DNA from: JAWWOL01 sp963797535
GTDB lineage: Bacteria; Actinomycetota; Actinomycetes; JAWWOL01
Reading direction: 5' to 3'
Length of the DNA stretch: 64,000 bases
Assembly: GCA_963797535.1 (NCBI GenBank)
Contig: CAWCPQ010000001.1
Span: 1,612,001-1,676,000 of the forward strand
Part shown: one piece after another, positions 47,120 through 56,986 of the stretch
Position numbering within the stretch: the stretch's first letter is position 1
How the letters are laid out: each line of letters starts with the position of its first letter
Position numbers and translations under genes: made by a program
The notes under the pieces: generated by a model
What the model saw: the letters and a program-made list of their open reading frames with translations, nothing else
Database searches by the model: none
What the model was told of the DNA's origin: nothing

Positions 47120-47558
47120 GCGAACGGCCGGGCGAGACCGTGCTGCCCGTCTGCTGCGGCTTGCCGACCCGCTGACCGAGCATGCGCACGCCCTGAAGGA
47201 TGCCGCCGCTCAGGTCGCCGCCGGCGAAGGAACTGGTCATCGACAGCGCGGCGAGGGCGCAGTCGCGGTCGCCGAGACGCCCGCGCAAGCCCGTGCCCAT
47301 CACGATCTCGACCCGGTGCGCGTTGGGCGCAACCAGGATGAGTACGGCGTCCTTGGCCATGTCGCCGATGGCGGCGTGCGCCCGCTCAGCGAATGCACGG
47401 ACGTCGGAGCCGTTCTCAGCCGCCGGAACCTCGTCCGGGTCGGCAACGAGGACGCTGAACAGCACCTCGGCCTTCTCCGAGATCTCACGAATCTCGCGAC
47501 CGATCGAGCGCAGGTCGTGCTCGTTGAAGGCGTCACCAGCTGGCACTTGCGCCACCAC
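47097..47558 (-). CDS. DUF5130 / TPM-domain-like protein
   Basis: A 153-residue soluble protein. FNEHDLRSIGREIREISEKA is followed by a strand-rich core (EVLFSVLVADPD, DAVLILVAPNAHRVEIVMG) and GDRDCALAALSM, the pattern of TPM-type proteins without the membrane anchor. The function is unknown. It converges with pepN with overlapping ends and overlaps the upstream membrane gene by 26 bases. Confidence 0.75.
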
Positions 47559-47913
47559 CCTTCACGGCTGCCGGGGCCGTCGATGCCAACGCCCGTGCCG
47601 GCTCGGCCGGACCGTTGAACCAGACCGCGTCGGCAGTCCACTCACGGCTGGGCCGGTAGCGGGGCCGACTCGTCTTCGACGGCCCGAACGTGAGCGCGGC
47701 GAGCAGCAGGAAGAAGCCGATCGGCACGAAGATGTAGACGCCGACGACGAACTCCCAGCCGGTGTGGGTGGGCGCCTCGCCGTCGTCGAGTCGGGCCCAA
47801 GCCGGCATCGCCGTCAACAGCGGCAGGACGAGGGCTGACAGCACGACAGTCGCGACGCGTACGAAGCGAGCTCTCACGCGGCCCTCTGCAGGTCGGATCA
47901 GTCCACGATTCAC
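47533..47913 (-). CDS. Exported or membrane hypothetical protein, 126 aa
   Basis: The first ~40 residues look like a signal sequence (VVLSALVLPLLTAMPAWA). They are followed by a short loop, one membrane helix (WEFVVGVYIFVPIGFFLLLAAL) and a basic soluble tail with REWTADAVWFNGP. The family is unknown. It overlaps the malQ stop by four bases upstream and the DUF5130-like gene downstream. Confidence 0.65.
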   Translation of the reverse strand: MNRGLIRPAEGRVRARFVRVATVVLSALVLPLLTAMPAWARLDDGEAPTHTGWEFVVGVYIFVPIGFFLLLAALTFGPSKTSRPRYRPSREWTADAVWFNGPAEPARALASTAPAAVKGGGASASW

Positions 47914-49982
47914 GGGCCCACCGTATCGGACCCGGCCAGCTGATGTGCGACCCGGGCGGCCATCGGCGCGGTCAGGATGTCCTCGAGCAGCAGCGGGTGC
48001 CCGTCCGCATCCGCCACGGGCCTTCGCCAGGAGGGATACTCGTCGATCGTCCCCGGCAGGTTGGGCTGGCGCAGGTCGCCGACAACATCGCTCAGCGAGG
48101 CCCCGAGCAGCTTGGCCGGCGTCCGGCCGAGCCAGGTGTAGAGGCCGAGCACGATGTCGCTGTCGGCCACCGGCCGGCCGTCATCGGGCGGCAGGATTCC
48201 GTTGTGCCGCAGGGCATGCAGCCACTCAGCTCGCTCGCGCCCGGCCACGTACCACTCGTGCGCCGGGTTCCTGAGCAGGGCCAGCTGCTCCCGCACTCGT
48301 ACGTGCTCCCCGGTCAGGAAGCCGGCGGCCGTCGGCAGGTCGTGGGTGGTCAGGCTCGACATCGACAACGCCCGCCAGTCCTCCGGCAGGATCGGCTTCT
48401 GGTCGCCGGTGCCCGGCTCGGGCCCCAGCTGGAACCACAGGATGTCGCTGCCGAGAATGCCCCGGCCGGCCAGCTCGTCGACCACGTAGTGGGCCACGGT
48501 GCCGAGGTCCTCGCCGACCACGACCGCCCCGGCGCGGGACGCCTCGAGCAGCAGCACCCCCAGCAGGGCCCGATAGTCGTAGTAGACGTAGGAGCCCCGG
48601 TCCGGGGTCTCGCCGCTGGGGATGCACCAGAGGCGGAAGAGCCCGAGCACGTGGTCGATGCGAATGCCACCGGCGTGGCGCAGCACCGAGCGGATCATGT
48701 CGCGGAACGGGGCGTAGCCCACCTCGGCCAGGGCGGTCGGGTGCCACGGCGGCAGCCCCCACTCCTGGCCCATCTGGTTGAACGAGTCCGGCGGTGCGCC
48801 GATGGTGAGCCCCTCGGCCAGGACGCCCTGCAGCGCCCAGGCGTCGGCACCGTACGCGGTCACCCCGACGGCGAGGTCGTGGATGATGCCGAGCGGCATC
48901 CCCGCAGCATGGGCGGCCTCCTGCGCCGCGGCGAGCTGCTCGTCGCACAGCAGCTGGAGCCAGCAGTGCCAGCGAACCCGGTCCGCGAGCTCCTTCGCCG
49001 CCGCTGCGACCGCGGCCGACTCGGGATCGCGCAGCTCGGCCGGCCAGTCCGGAAAGCGGGCCCCGTGCACCTCTGCCAGGGCGCAGTAGGTCGCGAATCC
49101 GAGCAGCGCGTCCCCCAGCTCGGCCCTGAACTCGTCCAGTGCTGCGACCCGCTCCGCGGCGGCCGGCTCCGCGAACAGCAAGGAGAGTGCCTGCTCCTTG
49201 GCTGCCCAGCTGGTGTCGCGGTCGATGTCGTCGACCGCGTTGGCAGCGTGAGCCGTCGCAGCAAGCGCGTCGACCCGATCGCGTACGGCTGGAGGAGCAC
49301 TGCGGTACTCGACGGTGAGCTCCGGTCGGAGGTAGAGCGGTGACCGGAACCGACGGCTGCTGGGCGAGTAGGGCGACGGGTCGATCGGCGGCACCGGCGG
49401 CCCGGCGTGCAGCGGGTTGACCAGCACCAGCCCCGCCCCCTGCTCGCCACTCCAGTGCGACAAGGTCGACAGGTCGGCGAAGTCCCCGACCCCCCAGGAG
49501 CCACGGGAACGCAGCTGGTAGAGCTGAGCCTGCCAGCCCCAGACCCGGCCCTCGACGACCTCGGGCAGGTGGGTCGGCGCGGCGAGCAGCGTGGCAGCCA
49601 CCTCGCCACCAGCGACGGTGACGACGAGCCGGTGCCAGCCCTCGGGCACGTCCGCCGGCACCCGGACCTCGCGCGGACCCGCCAGCGTCAGAGTCCGTAC
49701 GCCACCGTCCTCGAGCTCGAGCCGGGCATCGCTGGCGTCACCCGTCAGCGCGACCGAGCCCTCGGCGCCGGCATCGACCACGACGGTCGGCGACAGGACC
49801 GGCTCGGCAGCCAGCGCGCGTCTCAGCGTCTCGGCCGGGTCGCTCACGTCGATGCCGAGGCCGACCAGCACGGCGGCGACGACGTCGTCCGGCACCACGA
49901 CCGGGCGTGCGGCCCAGTCGTCGTAGCCGGTCGCGACGCGGTAGTGCTCGGCGAGCGCTGCAAGAGCGGCGGAGTCGGTCAC
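47910..49982 (-). CDS. malQ: 4-alpha-glucanotransferase (amylomaltase), GH77
   Basis: Transfers maltodextrin segments between alpha-1,4-glucans. At 690 residues it has an N-terminal beta-rich extension (about 1-160), typical of actinobacterial MalQ, then the GH77 barrel. The catalytic residues are visible in GIRIDHVLGLFR (Asp nucleophile), VVVGEDLGTV (Glu acid/base) and LTTHDLPTAAG (third carboxylate); SLLTTHD-type and SRRFRSPLYL loops are also present. The gene ends with an ATGA overlap to the next gene. Confidence 0.94.
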   Translation of the reverse strand: MTDSAALAALAEHYRVATGYDDWAARPVVVPDDVVAAVLVGLGIDVSDPAETLRRALAAEPVLSPTVVVDAGAEGSVALTGDASDARLELEDGGVRTLTLAGPREVRVPADVPEGWHRLVVTVAGGEVAATLLAAPTHLPEVVEGRVWGWQAQLYQLRSRGSWGVGDFADLSTLSHWSGEQGAGLVLVNPLHAGPPVPPIDPSPYSPSSRRFRSPLYLRPELTVEYRSAPPAVRDRVDALAATAHAANAVDDIDRDTSWAAKEQALSLLFAEPAAAERVAALDEFRAELGDALLGFATYCALAEVHGARFPDWPAELRDPESAAVAAAAKELADRVRWHCWLQLLCDEQLAAAQEAAHAAGMPLGIIHDLAVGVTAYGADAWALQGVLAEGLTIGAPPDSFNQMGQEWGLPPWHPTALAEVGYAPFRDMIRSVLRHAGGIRIDHVLGLFRLWCIPSGETPDRGSYVYYDYRALLGVLLLEASRAGAVVVGEDLGTVAHYVVDELAGRGILGSDILWFQLGPEPGTGDQKPILPEDWRALSMSSLTTHDLPTAAGFLTGEHVRVREQLALLRNPAHEWYVAGRERAEWLHALRHNGILPPDDGRPVADSDIVLGLYTWLGRTPAKLLGASLSDVVGDLRQPNLPGTIDEYPSWRRPVADADGHPLLLEDILTAPMAARVAHQLAGSDTVGP

Positions 49983-50019
49983 GTCGGCACGTTACCCGAG
50001 GTCGAAAAGCCGGCTGCGC

Positions 50020-50586
50020 TCAGGCAGTCGCCGACTCGACGAACTCGGCCGAGCCGTCGTCCCAGCCGAACAGGTCGGCCTCGTCCACAGCCTCGGCCAG
50101 GGCCAGGTAGCGACGCCAGCGCGGGTCCATCCGGCCAGTGCTCACGATGCGCCAGGCAGCGCCGTTGGGCACCTGGGGTGCACGCCGCAACCGCCAGCCG
50201 AGGTCGGCGATGTTGCGGTCGGCCTTCACGTGGTTGCACCGGCGGCAGGCGGAGACCACGTTGTCCCAGGTGTGGGGACCACCCCGGCTCTTGGGCACCA
50301 CATGGTCGAGGCTGGTCGCCGGGGCATCGCAGTAGACGCACCGGCCGCCGTCACGGGCGAACACGGCACGTCTTGTCAACGGCACGACCGAACGATAGGG
50401 AACCCGGACATATCGGCTCAGCCGAATGACCGCGGGAATCGGGAGCGACTGCCGCTCGCTGCGCACGAGGCCGTCGCCCGGCTCGACGACCACCGCCTTG
50501 TGCGCAAGGACCAGCAGCACCGCGCGCCGTTCAGGCACGACGCACAGTGGCTCGAACGACGCGTTCAGCACCAGAGCGTGGGGCAC
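50020..50586 (-). CDS. HNH endonuclease family protein
   Basis: A 188-residue protein with a zinc-finger type HNH core: CVYC and CRRCNHVKADR as the two Cys pairs, around SLDHVVPKSRGGPHTWDN (His and Asn of the motif). The N-terminal MPHALVLNASFEPL is the opening of the widely conserved actinobacterial HNH family of unknown role. It stands alone, 33 bases upstream of malQ on the same strand and divergent from the S9 peptidase. Confidence 0.88.
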   Translation of the reverse strand: MPHALVLNASFEPLCVVPERRAVLLVLAHKAVVVEPGDGLVRSERQSLPIPAVIRLSRYVRVPYRSVVPLTRRAVFARDGGRCVYCDAPATSLDHVVPKSRGGPHTWDNVVSACRRCNHVKADRNIADLGWRLRRAPQVPNGAAWRIVSTGRMDPRWRRYLALAEAVDEADLFGWDDGSAEFVESATA

Positions 50587-50743
50587 AGCAGGCCTCCTCG
50601 GCCGAACTCCGGCGCGTGGCTCGTGCCGGAGGTTGCCCTATCAGTAGACCTGACGGAAGACGATTGCGCACGCACGTTGCCATGACTGTGATGTTCTTGT
50701 GTCGCGCAGGCCTCCGGGGCACGTCGGTCTTTAGGCTGACGCC

Positions 50744-52819
50744 ATGGACTACCCGAGAGCCGAACGCCTCGACATCGTCGACGACCTCTTCGGTCATGCC
50801 GTGGCTGACCCGTACCGCTGGCTCGAGGACCCGGACAGCGCGCAGACCAAGGCGTGGCTGTCCGAGCAGGACGCGATCACCAGGCCCTACCTGGACTCGT
50901 TGCCGGGGCGGGAACGCCTGAGGCAGCGGATGACCGAGCTGCTCGGCACCGGCGTCATCGGGGGCCCGGCGTGGCGGGGCCAACGCTACTTCTTCGTTCG
51001 CCGCGACCCTGGCCAGGAGCACGCCGCAGTTCTGGTACGGGAACCGGACGGCAGCGAGCGCACCCTGATCGACCCGGCGGCTCTGGACCCCAGCGGGACC
51101 ACCACCCTCGACAGCTGGCAGCCGGACAAGGAAGGCCGACGACTGGCCTACCAGCTCTCGAACGGCGGCGACGAGGAGAGCGTGCTGCTTGTCCTGGACG
51201 TGGACAGCGGCGAGATTGTCGACGGGCCGATCGAGCGCACCCGCTACTCCCCCGTGGCGTGGCTGCCCGGTGGTGAGGCGTTCTACTACGTCCGCAGGCT
51301 GCCAGCGGACGAGGTGCCGGAGGACGAGGCGCAGTACCACCGCCGGGTCTACCTGCACCAGCTGGGGAAGCCCGCCGACGAGGACGTCGTCGTGTTCGGA
51401 GACGGCATGGACAAGACCGGTTTCTACGGCGTCTCCGTCAGCAGGGACGGCCGTTGGCTGACCGTCACCCGCACGCTCGGCACCGCCCCTCGCAACGACG
51501 TGTGGCTGGCCGACATAGGCGACGGGGTGCTGGAAACCCCTGCCCTGGTTGAGGTTCAGGTCGACGTCGATGCCAGTACCGGCCTCCACGTGGGCAACGA
51601 TGGTCGGCTCTACGTCTACACCGACCGCGATGCGCCGCGGGGACGGCTGTGCGTCACCGACCCGACCACGCCGGCGTACGAGACCTGGCGCGAGCTGATC
51701 CCGGAGGACCCGGAGGCCGTGCTCGACGACTTCGCAATCCTTGACGGGCAGGGACTTTCGGCTCCGGTCCTGCTCGTCGGGCACACCCGCCACGCAGCAT
51801 CGGAGCTCACCGTTCACGACCTCGGCACTGGCGAGCTGCTGCGATCGGTACAGCTGCCCGGCGTCGGCGCCATGGGCGGTGTCGGCGCCCGGCCGGAGGG
51901 TGGCACCGAGGCGTGGCTGGGCTGGACCGGCTTTGCCACTCCGTCGTGCGTCCTGCGCTACGACGCCGTCGCGGACACCCTCGAGCTGTGGGCGTCCCCA
52001 CCCGGCCAGGTCGACGTGCCGACGGTTTCCAGCCAGGTCGTCACCTACCGGTCCAAGGACGGCACCGAGGTACGGATGTTCGTGGTGTCGCCGACCGCGA
52101 CGCCTGACCGCCCACGACCGACGACGTTGTACGGCTACGGCGGGTTCAACATCCCGATGACGCCCGGCTACTCGGCGGGCATCCTGGCCTGGGTCGAGGC
52201 CGGCGGCGTCTACGCGATCGCCTGCCTGCGCGGAGGATCCGAGGAGGGCGAGGACTGGCACCGGGCCGGGCGACGCGGTGACAAGCAGAACGTCTTCGAC
52301 GACTTTGCCGCTGCAGCGGAGTGGCTGATCGCCAAGGGCTGGACGACGGCCGACCGTATCGCGATCTCCGGGGGCAGCAACGGTGGCCTGCTGGTCGGGG
52401 CAGCGCTGACCCAGCGACCCGACCTGTGCACGGCGGTGGTGTGTTCGGCGCCGCTGCTGGACATGGTCCGGTACGAGGGGTCGGGACTCGGCCAGCTGTG
52501 GTCCGACGAGTACGGGACCGCGGCTGATCCCGAGCAGCTCGGCTGGCTCCTGGGCTACTCGCCGTACCACCACGTCGTGGACGGAACCCCTTATCCAGCA
52601 GTGCTTTTCACCATCTTCGACAGCGACACCAGGGTGGATCCGATGCATGCGCGCAAGCTGTGCGCAGCGCTGCAGCACGCCACTGGCTCCGACCGCCCGG
52701 TGCTGCTGCGGCGTGAGGCCGACGTCGGCCACGGCGCCCGATCGGTGAGTCGCTCGGTGGAGCTGTCGGTCGACACGATGGCCTTCACCGCTGCCCGTAC
52801 CGGGTTGGACCTGTCGTGA
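50744..52819 (+). CDS. Prolyl oligopeptidase family serine peptidase (S9A)
   Basis: A 691-residue cytoplasmic peptidase. The opening DPYRWLEDPDS is that of the S9A family, then a seven-bladed propeller (about 70-410), then the alpha/beta hydrolase with Ser in ISGGSNGGLLV, Asp in DSDTRVDPMHA and His in EADVGHGARS. Its last bases overlap the mscS start (GTGA). Confidence 0.93.
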   Translation: MDYPRAERLDIVDDLFGHAVADPYRWLEDPDSAQTKAWLSEQDAITRPYLDSLPGRERLRQRMTELLGTGVIGGPAWRGQRYFFVRRDPGQEHAAVLVREPDGSERTLIDPAALDPSGTTTLDSWQPDKEGRRLAYQLSNGGDEESVLLVLDVDSGEIVDGPIERTRYSPVAWLPGGEAFYYVRRLPADEVPEDEAQYHRRVYLHQLGKPADEDVVVFGDGMDKTGFYGVSVSRDGRWLTVTRTLGTAPRNDVWLADIGDGVLETPALVEVQVDVDASTGLHVGNDGRLYVYTDRDAPRGRLCVTDPTTPAYETWRELIPEDPEAVLDDFAILDGQGLSAPVLLVGHTRHAASELTVHDLGTGELLRSVQLPGVGAMGGVGARPEGGTEAWLGWTGFATPSCVLRYDAVADTLELWASPPGQVDVPTVSSQVVTYRSKDGTEVRMFVVSPTATPDRPRPTTLYGYGGFNIPMTPGYSAGILAWVEAGGVYAIACLRGGSEEGEDWHRAGRRGDKQNVFDDFAAAAEWLIAKGWTTADRIAISGGSNGGLLVGAALTQRPDLCTAVVCSAPLLDMVRYEGSGLGQLWSDEYGTAADPEQLGWLLGYSPYHHVVDGTPYPAVLFTIFDSDTRVDPMHARKLCAALQHATGSDRPVLLRREADVGHGARSVSRSVELSVDTMAFTAARTGLDLS

Positions 52820-53752
52820 TCATTGCGGCAACCACCACCGTCACGACCTGCGACAGCGCGCACCACTGGTGCGGGTTCACGTCGTCTGGGGGCAGGATCC
52901 TGCTCACCATCATCTTCGCGCTGGTCATCAAATTCCTCGGCGACCGGCTGATCAACCGGCTGGTGACCAGTACGGCCGACGGGCTGCCGCACTCGTTGCA
53001 CAAGGTGCACGTGAAGGCCAGGGCGATGTTCGACGCCGAGCCCACGGACATCTCGGAGCGGCGCCGGGCGCGGGCCGAGACCATCGGCTCGGTGCTGCGC
53101 AGCCTGCTGTCGTTCGTCGTGTTCATGGTGGCCCTCGTGATGGTGTTGGGGTCGCTCGGCTTCAACATCGCCCCGCTGCTCGCCGGCGCCGGCATTGTCG
53201 GCATCGCCCTCGGTTTCGGCGCGCAGAGCCTCGTCAAGGACTTCCTCAACGGCATGTTCATGATTCTCGAGGACCAGTACGGCGTCGGTGACTTCATCGA
53301 CGGCGGAACGGCCTCCGGCACCGTCGAGGCCGTCGGGCTGCGTACGACCAAGGTGCGCGACGCTGACGGCACGATCTGGTACCTCCGCAACGGCGAGATC
53401 CTGCAGGGTTGGCAACTACAGCCAGGGTTCCGCGCGCGCTGTCGTCGACGTTCCGGTCAGCTATGCCCAGCCGATCGAGCGCGCCCAGGAAGTCGTCCTC
53501 GCTGCGGCGACCTCGGTCACCGAGGATCCCGCCTACGCCGATCTCGTGCTCGAGCCGCCCAAGATGCTCGGAGTGCAGTCGTACGAGGAGAAGTTCCTCA
53601 CCTTGCGAGTGGCAGTCGCGACAGTGGCGCGGCAGCAGGACGTGGTGGGACGGGCGATTCGGCACGCGGTCAAGGACGCCTTCGACCGGGAGGGCATCGC
53701 CAGCCCAACGGCCCCGCGCGCCGAGCCCGACGCTGAGACCGACGCCGAATGA
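52816..53752 (+). pseudogene. mscS: Small-conductance mechanosensitive channel MscS, frame interrupted
   Basis: Osmotic safety valve in the membrane. The GTG at 52816 overlaps the peptidase stop. Helices TM1-TM3 are visible, with the pore-lining helix APLLAGAGIVGIALGFGAQS and the beta-domain LEDQYGVGDFIDGG, then VRDADGTIWYLRNGEIL. At 53401-53407 (CTGCAGG) the frame must drop one base; the next frame continues RVGNYSQGSARAVVDVPVSY through the C-terminal domain to 53752. The restored length is about 311 residues. Whether the shift is real is unresolved. Confidence 0.82.
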
Positions 53753-53969
53753 CGAACGAACGGGTCGATGGGAGACCCATGGAGATGTTCCGACGAGGAT
53801 GGGAGGGCTGGATTCGATCCTTCGCAGGGGTACTCGGTCCTCTATCCCGGACGGGCCCGAACGTCCAAAGGCACGAGGTTGTTGCTCGGCTCCAGCGCGC
53901 GTTCACATTTGCGGGTCGGACGATGATTGATGCGGAGCGCTGGTTCGACCTGCCGGCGATCTGCTGCAT

Positions 53970-55491
53970 CTAGAACGGCGGCGGGTCGTCGGGTTCGGGT
54001 CGGGTTGGGGTTCGGGTTCGTCGCGGTAGTCGTGGGGTTCGGTGTGGTAGGTGCGGCCGTGGGGGCTGGTCCAGGTGAGGATGCCGTTGGCGTCGCCGTG
54101 GCAGGTCCAGCCGCCGTGGGTTTTGGCGGTGTGGCCGGTGCGGGACAGCATCGCGATGTTGGCTGATGCGGTTCGGCCGCCCTTGCCGGGGACGAACGGT
54201 TCGACGTGGTCGCCGTCGCCGAAGCGGGCGGATCGGGCGGAGCCGGGGAACCGGTCGTGGAGGTCGCGGGCTTTGGTGAACCGTCGCATTGGTGGTGGTT
54301 GGGTGTAGGTCTCGTCGCCGATGTCGAGCAGGTGTCCGGTGACCGGTTCGTGGACGAAGCGTTGCCAGTCGGCGTCTGCGGCGAGCATGCGGGCGATGTC
54401 GGCGGGGATCGGCCCGTAGCCGGGCAGCTCGGCCGGGTTGTCCCGCAGGTGCAGCAGGGTGGGCAGGCTCATCGTGACCTGCACCACGATCTTCGGCCGT
54501 TGCGGGCGGGCCGGGTTATCGGCGTCGGGGCCGAGGATGAACCAGGCCAGGGCGTCGGCGAGGCGCTGGTCCTTGCTCCGCCGCGGCTCCGGCTGCGCCC
54601 CGGCCCGGGTGGCCCGGTCCCGGTCGGCCCGGTCCGCGGTGGCGAACTGCGCCGCCTTGGCCTCCAACGCCTCCCGCACGGCGACCGTGGTCTCGCGGTG
54701 GGAGGTAGGCGTGCAGGGCGAGCAGCCCGACCTCGGACGGTTGGGACTCGACGCGGACCCGCCGGTTGGCGTTGCCCTGCAGGTGTTCGGCGACAGCATC
54801 GGCGCCACGGGCGCCGAGCACCCACTTGCGCAGCTTGGTCGTCAGGCTGGACAGCCGGATCTGCCCGGCCGTCGGCAGCACCCGCGCTTCGATGATCCGG
54901 GCCACCGCGGGTTCCAGGCCGTCGAGCTTCTCGCAGATCCGCCGGGCCCGGTACTCCGACAGCTCCCCGGCTTCCAGCATCGCCGCGGTCGCGGTCAGCG
55001 TCGTGCACAACGCCCGCGAGGTGGCCAGCCGTGCCGTGAGCAGCTGGTCGTTGCAGTCGATCGCCAGCGCCAGCTCGAAGATCCGGGACTGCTCGGCCCG
55101 GTCCCGTTCCCGGTCGCGGACCAGTTCGGCTTGACCGCGCTCGGCTTGGCCTGGCTCCGGCGGCCTTCCAGCCGCCCGTCGCCGGGCTGCCGGCGTCGAC
55201 GAACGCCACGTTGGCCGCGTGCTGGCGCTGCGCCATCCACCGCGCCTGCCGCTCCCACGCCGCCGCGACCGCAAGGGCCTGCCCGGCGTCGAGCCGGCGG
55301 TCGCACAGGGTGTCGAGCAACCGGATCGCCTCCGGACCGGGGGCGGTCAGCTCAATTTCGAGCAGCGTCTCGTCCACGGTCAGCGGCACACAACGATAAT
55401 CAAAGAAGCCGTCGGAAAGAATGTCATCCGACCACGCGCGTCGCGGCACCAGTAAATAGCGACTCGTCGTCGCCGAAACCGTGGCTGCCAT
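53970..55491 (-). pseudogene. DUF222/HNH (13E12 repeat family) protein, several frame breaks
   Basis: The ATG at 55491 opens MAATVSATTSRYLLVPRRAW. The DUF222 part continues in three successive frames: breaks near 55155-55163 and 54688-54708 each need one base removed, and a last one near 53990 needs one added to reach the family-typical ending DDPPPF* at 53970. If the last break is not real, the frame simply reads on to a stop at 53903. The HNH part is degenerate: GDGDHVEPF, GGRTASANIAML and GHTAKTHGGW keep Asp-His and Asn, but the usual Cys and His-His are lost. These elements are mobile repeats (REP13E12) in mycobacteria; here it separates mscS from glbO. Confidence 0.8.
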
Positions 55492-55746
55492 CTCTCGAAC
55501 GCATGTTCGAAGTCTACCTGAGCAGCACCTGTAAGACAAGTCGATCGAGCGAAAAGTGCCTGCAAATCAAGGAAACTTTCCTACGGCGGGGACTTGTTCG
55601 TTCGACGACAAGAGTGGCGAGCTGTCCACGCAATCTGTCAGCGACACGCGCGAACTCAAGCACCCTCCACGAATTGAGCGATTTTATGCCGGGCTTGATT
55701 GGCTTATCGCGGTGCAGGAAGGCCGCGCTGCTGGCACGATGGACCC

Positions 55747-56091
55747 ATGCCAGACGAGAGGACCGCTGAGTGGTACGCCGTACGGTGCATCCTTCGCACG
55801 GGATGGCCGCCGCGTTTTGCGGGCAAGGCCTACGAAGAGCGCATCACCCTGTGGCAGGCGGGCTCCTTCGACGAGGCCATCGAGCGAGCTGAGGCCGAGG
55901 TCCGTGAATACGCGGCGACGATCACCGACGGCCCTGACCGTTACGTCGGGTTGGCGCAGGCCTACCACCTGTTCGACCTGCCGGGCGACGGCGTCGAGGT
56001 GTTCTCGCTCGTCCGCAGGAGCAAGTTGAAGCCGAAGGCGTACTTGGACCGCTTCTTCGACACGGGAAAGGAGCGCCAGAGGAGCAGTTGA
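55747..56091 (+). CDS. DUF4288-like small protein
   Basis: A 114-residue protein. AEWYAVRCILRT at the start, YEERITLWQAGSFDEAIERA in the middle and a basic end resemble DUF4288 proteins, which lack a known role. ATG 55747 is used; no strong ribosome-binding site is visible. It lies 12 bases upstream of the second truncated hemoglobin and is probably cotranscribed with it. Confidence 0.65.
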   Translation: MPDERTAEWYAVRCILRTGWPPRFAGKAYEERITLWQAGSFDEAIERAEAEVREYAATITDGPDRYVGLAQAYHLFDLPGDGVEVFSLVRRSKLKPKAYLDRFFDTGKERQRSS

Positions 56092-56103
56092 CCGGGTGGG
56101 ACA

Positions 56104-56503
56104 ATGAGACACGTGACCGAACCCGTACAACCCAGCTTCTATGACGCCATCGGTGGCGAGGAGACCTTCACCCGCCTCGTGTCGGCGTTCTACGCGGGCG
56201 TCGCACAGGACCCGCTCCTGCGCCCCCTCTACCCCGAGGAGGACCTCGGCGCCGGCTCAGGAGCGGTTCCGGATGTTTCTCGTGCAGTACTGGGGCGGGC
56301 CGCGTGACTACAGCGACCAGCGCGGACATCCGCGGCTGCGGATGCGGCATGCGCCGTTTCCGATCGGGCCGGCCGAACGCGACGCGTGGCTGAGCCACAT
56401 GCGCGACGCGCTGGACACGCTGCACCTGCCGGAGGACCAGGACCGCGAGCTGTGGTCCTACCTGCACCAGTCCGCGTACGCCATGATCAACCGGATGGAG
56501 TGA
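56104..56503 (+). pseudogene. glbO: Group II truncated hemoglobin (GlbO-like), frame interrupted
   Basis: Heme protein for oxygen or peroxide chemistry. The N-terminal half is SFYDAIGGEETFTRLVSAFY through RPLYPEEDLG. At 56251-56256 (GCCGGC) one base must be dropped to continue AQERFRMFLVQYWGGP, then RLRMRHAPFPIGPAERDAWL, which holds the proximal His, to the stop at 56501-56503. The restored protein is about 132 residues, normal for GlbO. An alternative start is GTG 56113. The shift may be a sequencing error. Confidence 0.85.
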
Positions 56504-56986
56504 CTAGGACTGCCAGACGCTGATGTGCACGCTGTCGGGACCGACGGCGAATGCAACCCTGCACACCGGCACTGAACCCGGAACCGTTGTGGGCCAGACA
56601 CTGTCGCTCACCATCGGCAGCGACAGCTGGCTCGGCGCGGGCAGCAGGCTCTTGACGTTGCCACCAATCATGTTGGTCAGCTCGCCGAGCGCATCCACCA
56701 CCTCAGCGTCGGTGACCTCTTCCGTCTCCGAGCCGAACATCGTCGCAGCCACCTGCTTGGCCAGGTTCGGCGTGAGCTCGAGCACGACGGCCCCGAACCA
56801 CGCGTCGGTCACCCGAACCGCGCCGACCACCGACGGGCGGCCGGCCAGAGCGGCATCGTCCACCGCGACCTGCTCGAGCTGTACGGAGAGGAACGAGGCC
56901 CACACGTCCTGGGCAATGATGCACACGTCGTCGGGGCTTACCACCTCGACCCCGGGGGTCATCCCACTGTCCATGCTGACGCTCAT
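56504..56986 (-). CDS. cheX: CheX-like CheY-phosphate phosphatase
   Basis: A 160-residue protein. The signature DALGELTNMIGGNVKSLLP (E-x-x-N, with Glu and Asn positioned as in CheX/FliY/CheC phosphatases) lies near residue 105. The ATG at 56986 overlaps the cheR stop (ATGA), so it ends the cheY-cheB-cheR-cheX unit. It should remove phosphate from CheY. The end abuts the glbO stop directly. Confidence 0.9.
   Translation of the reverse strand: MSVSMDSGMTPGVEVVSPDDVCIIAQDVWASFLSVQLEQVAVDDAALAGRPSVVGAVRVTDAWFGAVVLELTPNLAKQVAATMFGSETEEVTDAEVVDALGELTNMIGGNVKSLLPAPSQLSLPMVSDSVWPTTVPGSVPVCRVAFAVGPDSVHISVWQS

Noticed and set aside
53749..53973. 74-codon frame overlapping the mscS stop (ATGA)
   Set aside because: No family resemblance, no partner in context, and it runs into the end of the DUF222 element; probably chance.
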